Position numbers and translations under genes: made by a program
Notes under the pieces: generated by a model
What the model was told of the DNA's origin: nothing
Databases searched by the model: none
Seen by the model: only the letters and a program-made list of their open reading frames with translations
Source: Petrolisthes cinctipes
Taxonomy: Eukaryota > Arthropoda > Malacostraca > Decapoda > Porcellanidae
Length of the DNA: 64,000 bases
Direction of reading: 5' to 3'
Assembly: GCA_033782935.1 (NCBI GenBank)
Contig: JAWQEG010000412.1
Location: 1,849,501 to 1,913,500, forward strand
In this document: piece after piece, positions 59,701-64,000 of the stretch
Layout: each line of letters opens with the position of its first letter
How positions within the stretch are numbered: the first letter of the stretch is position 1

Positions 59701-60899
59701 TGAATCTTCTGTACCTTTTTATATCTCAAATTCAGGCTCAAAACACCCGAGAATTCGATATTTTTGGGTTCCAGAAGCGATCTGTACATGCCTACTTAGT
59801 GTTAGAATATTTTAGAAATATACGCTTAAAACATGCTAAACAATCGATATTTTAGGTGCACAAAGTCGATATGTGCATGCATCTTCTGTACCCGTCTATA
59901 TCTCAAATTCAGGCTCAAAACACCCGATAATTCGATTTTTTAGGGGTCCCAGAAGCAATCTGTACATGCCTACTCAGTGGTAAAATGTTTTTAAAATATA
60001 GGCCCAAAACATGCTAAAAATCGATATTTTAGGTGTCCAAAGTCGATATGTGCATGCATCTTCTATACCCGTTTATGTCTCAAATTCAGGCTCAAAATGC
60101 CCGAAAATTCGATATTTTTGGGTCCCAGAAGCAATCTGTACAAGCCTACTTAGTGCTAGAATGTTTTCAAAATAAAGGCCCAAAACATAGTAAAAATTGA
60201 TATTTTAGGTGTTTAAAGTCAATATCTGCATGCATCTACTGTACCCGTTTATATCACAATTTCAGGATCAAAACACCGGAAAATTCGATATTTTTGGGTC
60301 CTAGAAGCGATCTGTACATGCCTACTCAGTGTTAGAATATTTTCAAAACACAGGCTCAAAACATGCTGAAAATCGATATTTTAGGTGTCTAAAGTCGATA
60401 TGTGCATGCATCTTCTGTACCCGTTTATATCCCAAATTCAGGCTCAAAACACCCGAAAACTCTATATTTTTGGGTCCCAGAAGCATTCTGTACATGCCTA
60501 CTCAGTGTTAGAATATTTTCAAAATACAGGTCCAAAACATGCTAAGAATCGATATTTTAGGCGCCCAAAGTCTATATGTGCATGCATCTTCTGTACCCGT
60601 TTATATCTCAAGTTCAGGCTCAAAACACACGAAAATACGATATTTTTGGGTCACAGAAGTGATCTCTACATGGCTACTCAGTGCCAGAATGATTTTAAAA
60701 TATAGACCCAAAAATGCTAAAAATCGATATTTTTGGTGTCCAAAGTCAATATGTGTATGCATCTTCTGTCCCCGTTTATATCTCACATTCAGGCTCAAAA
60801 TACCCCAAAATTCTATATTTTTGGGTCCCAGAAACGGTCTGTACATGCCAACTCAGTGCTAGAATGTTTTCAAAATATTGGCCGAAAACATGCTAAAAA

Positions 60900-63800
60900 T
60901 CGATATTTTTGGTGTCCAAAGTCGATATGTGCATTCATCTTCTGTACCCGTTTATATCTCAAATTCAGGTTGGAAACACCCAAAAATTCTATATTTTTGG
61001 GTCCCAGAAACGATCTGTACATGTCTACTTAGTGCCAGAATGTTTTCAAAAAATAGGCCAAAAACATGGTAAAAATCGATATTTTAGGTGTCCAAAGTCG
61101 AAATCTGTATGCCTCTTCTGTACCCGTTTATATCTCAAATAAAGGCTCAAAACGCTTAAAAATTTGATGCTTTTGGGTTCCAGAAGCGATCTGTCCGTGC
61201 CTACTCAGAGTTAGACTATTTTCAAAAAACAGGCCCAAAACATGATGAAAATCGATATTATAGGTGCAAAAAGTCGATCTGTTCATCCATCTCCTGTACT
61301 CGTTTATTTCCCTAATTTAGGTTCAAAACACCCGAAAATTCGATATTTTTGGGTACGTAAAGCGATCTAAACATGCCTACGCAGAGCTAGAATTTTTTCA
61401 ATGTACAGGTCCAAAACATGCTAAAAACCGATGTTATGGGCGCCCAAAGTCGTTATGTGCATCCATCTTCTGTACCCGTTTATATCTCAAATTCAGGCTG
61501 AAAACACCCGAAAATTCTATATTTCTGGGTCCCAGAAGCGATCTGTACATGCATACTCAGTGTTAGAATATTTTCAAGATACAGGCCCAAAACATGATGA
61601 AAATCGATATTTTAGGTGCAATGTGTCAATATGTGCATGCATCTTTTGTACCCGTTTATTTTACTAATTCAGGCTCAAAACACCCGAAAATTCGATATTT
61701 TAGGGTCCCAGAAGCGATCTATACATGCCTACCCAGTGCTAGAATATTTTAAATATACAGGCTTAAAACATGATGAAAATCTATATTTTAGGTGTCCAAA
61801 GTCGATATCTGCATGCATCTTCTGTACCTGTTTATATCCCAAATACAGGCTCAAAACACCCGAGAATTCGATATTTTTTAGTCCCAGAAGCGATCTGAAC
61901 ATGCCTAATCAGTGTTAAAATATTTTTAAAATACGGATTTAAAACACGCTAAAAATCGATATTTTAGGTGCCAAAACTCGATAAGTGCATGCATCTTCTG
62001 TACCCATTTATATCTCAAATTCAGGCTCAAAACACCCGGGAAATCGACATTTTTTGGTCCCAGAAGCGATCTGTACATGCCTACTCAGTGTTAGAATGAT
62101 TTTAAAATATAGGCTCAAAACATGCAAAAAATCGATATTTTTGGTGTCCAAAGGCAATATGTGTATGCATCTTCTGTACCTATTTATAGCTCATATTCAG
62201 GCTCAAAATACCCGAGAATTCGATATTTTTGGGTTCCAGAAGCGATCTGTACATGCCTACTTAGTGCCAGAATGTTTTCAAAATATAGGCCCAAAATATG
62301 CTAAAAATCGATATTTTAGGTGTCCAAACTCGAAATCTGTATGCATCTTCTGTACCCGTAGATATCTCAAATAAAGGCTCAAAACACCTAAAAATCGATA
62401 TTTTTGGGTCCCAGAAGCGATCTGTACATGCCTACTAAGCGTTAGAATATTTTTTAAAAACCGGTTCGAAACATGATGAAAATCGATATTTTAGGTGCAA
62501 AACGTCCATATGTGCATGGATCTTCTGTACACGTTTATATCCCAAATTCAGGCTTAAAACACCCGAAAATTCGATATTTTTAGGACCCAGAAGCGATCTG
62601 TACATGCCTACTCAGAGCTAGAATATTTTAAAAATACAGTCTTAAAACATGATGAAAATCTATATTTTAGGTGCCCAAAGTCGATATGTGCATAAATCTC
62701 CTGTACCTGTTTATATCTCAAATTCAGGCTCAAAACACCCGAGAATTCGATATTTTAGGGTTCCAGAAGCGATTTGTACATGCCTACTTAGTGTTAGAAT
62801 ATTTAAAAACAAACACGCTTAAAACATGCTGAAAATCGATATTTTAGGTGCACAAAGTCGATATGTGCATTCATCTTCTGTCCCCGTTTATATCTCAAAT
62901 TCAGGCTCAAAACACCCGATAATTCGATTTTTTGGGGGTCCCAGAAGCAATCTATACATGCCTACTCAGTGCTAGTTAGTTTTCAAAATATAGGCCCAAA
63001 ACATGCTAAAAATCGATATTTTAAGTGTTTAAAGTCGATATCTGCATGCATCTTCTGTACCCGTTTATATCACATATTCAGACTCAAAACACCGGAAAAT
63101 TCAAAATTTTTTGGTCCTAGAAGCGATCTGCACATGCCTACTCAGTGTTAGAATATTTTCAAAACACAGGCTCAAAACATGCTGAAAATCGATATTTTAG
63201 GTGTCCAAAGTCGATGTGTGCATGCATCTTCTGTACACGTTTATACCTCAAATTCAGGCTCAAAACTCCCGAAAATTCGATATTTTTGGGTTCCAGAAGC
63301 GATCTGTACATGCCTACTCAGTGTTAGAATATTTTCAAAATACAGGCTTAAAACATGATGAAAATCGATATTTTAGGTGTCCAAAGTTAATATGTGCATG
63401 CATCTTCTGTACACGTTTATACCTCAAATTCAGGATCAAAACAACCGAAAACTCGATATTTTTGGGTCCCAGAAACGATTTGTACATGTCTACTTAGTGC
63501 CAGAATGTTTTCAAAATATAGGCCAAAAACATGGTAAAAATCGATATTTTAGGTGTCCAAAGTCGAAATCTGTATGCCTCTTCTGTACCCGTTTATATCT
63601 CAAATAAAGGCTCAAAACACTTAAAAATTCGATGCTTTTGGGTCCCAGAAGCGATCTGTACATGCCTACTCAGAGTTAGACTATTTTCAAAAAACAGGCC
63701 CAAAACATGATAAAAATCGATATTTTAGGTGCAAAAAGTCGATCTGTGCATCCATCTTCTGTACTCGTTGATTTCCCTAATTCAGGTTCAAAACACCCGA

Positions 63801-64000
63801 AAAATCGATATTTTTGGGTACGAAAAGCGATCTAAACATGCCTACTCAAGCTAGAATTTTTTCAGAGTACGGGTCCAAAACATGCTAAAAACCGATGTTA
63901 TGGGTGCCCAAAGTCGTTATGAGCATCCATCTTCTGTACCCGTTTATATCTCAAATTCTGGCTTAAAACACCTGAAAATTCGATATTTCTGGGTCCCAGA
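60900..64000 (+). repeat. Higher-order repeat, period ~2465 bp (14-mer)
   Basis: Rare variants recur at this offset: CATGGTAAAAATCG with TCGAAATCTGTATGCC (61064 and 63530), GATGCTTTTGGG (61166 and 63632), GGGTACGTAAAG/GGGTACGAAAAG (61351 and 63815), and AACCGATGTTATGGG (61426 and 63890). Confidence 0.8.

Larger units (their letters stand above)
52596..64000 (+). repeat. 176-bp satellite array, block 3
   Basis: About 65 monomers in the same orientation as blocks 1 and 2, continuing past the window edge. Its first monomer continues the last monomer of block 2 (shared GATAT). Notable variants are monomers with TTTAAAAACAAACACGC (54128, 62806, also 35813), and GATAATTCGATTTTTT monomers. A local duplication at offset ~705 bp links 57510-57790 with 58215-58495. 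No gene is embedded. Confidence 0.96.

Noticed and set aside
1..64000. CRISPR-like regular repeats
   Set aside because: Repeats are continuous 176 bp tandem units without unique spacers, in a eukaryotic context with LINEs and LTR elements.

Overview
The window is non-genic repetitive DNA from an animal genome. The organism is probably an arthropod, and a decapod crustacean is my best guess. That guess rests on the mix of repeats: a Gmr1-like Ty3/gypsy element, a CR1/L2-type LINE carrying an esterase domain, a second LINE of a type I associate with crustacean genomes, long AT-rich satellite, and short CCTAA tracts. There is no rRNA or tRNA that I can see and no intact host gene.

Layout. (1) 1-27987, 33686-36586 and 52596-64000 are one satellite family in a single orientation. 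The monomer is 176 bp (about 240 copies) and is itself a diverged dimer of two ~88 bp half-units. The array is built from nested higher-order repeats (HORs) with periods of about 1527, 1585, 2978, 1220, 1417, 3352, 716 and 2465 bp. (2) 27988-33685 is a decayed Gmr1-like LTR retrotransposon on the minus strand. It has one LTR (809 bp) at its 3' end and no 5' LTR. Its domain order is gag - protease - integrase - RT - RNase H, which is copia-like order in a gypsy-type element. (3) 36587-52595 is a 16 kb composite insertion with 22 bp inverted ends. A repeat-unit copy near 55079 preserves the uninterrupted target sequence, so the borders and an ATAT duplication can be read directly.

Inside the 16 kb insertion lie: two tandem long-TIR DNA transposon copies, A (37007-38107) and B (38117-43426), separated and flanked by three copies of the same 9 bp sequence; a 3.7 kb TIR transposon C (39013-42701) nested in B, with a spliced-gene remnant; a heavily broken LINE (about 43884-46828) containing a 144 bp foldback insertion; a 56/74 bp minisatellite (46925-47525); and a 5'-truncated CR1/L2-type LINE (about 48514-51837) with an intact 653-codon RT frame, lying between CT microsatellites.

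The features do not cooperate as a pathway. They form a nested chronology: satellite, then HOR amplification, then insertion of the 16 kb host element, then later transposons inside it. The many short open frames in the satellite are consequences of its sequence and are not annotated as genes.
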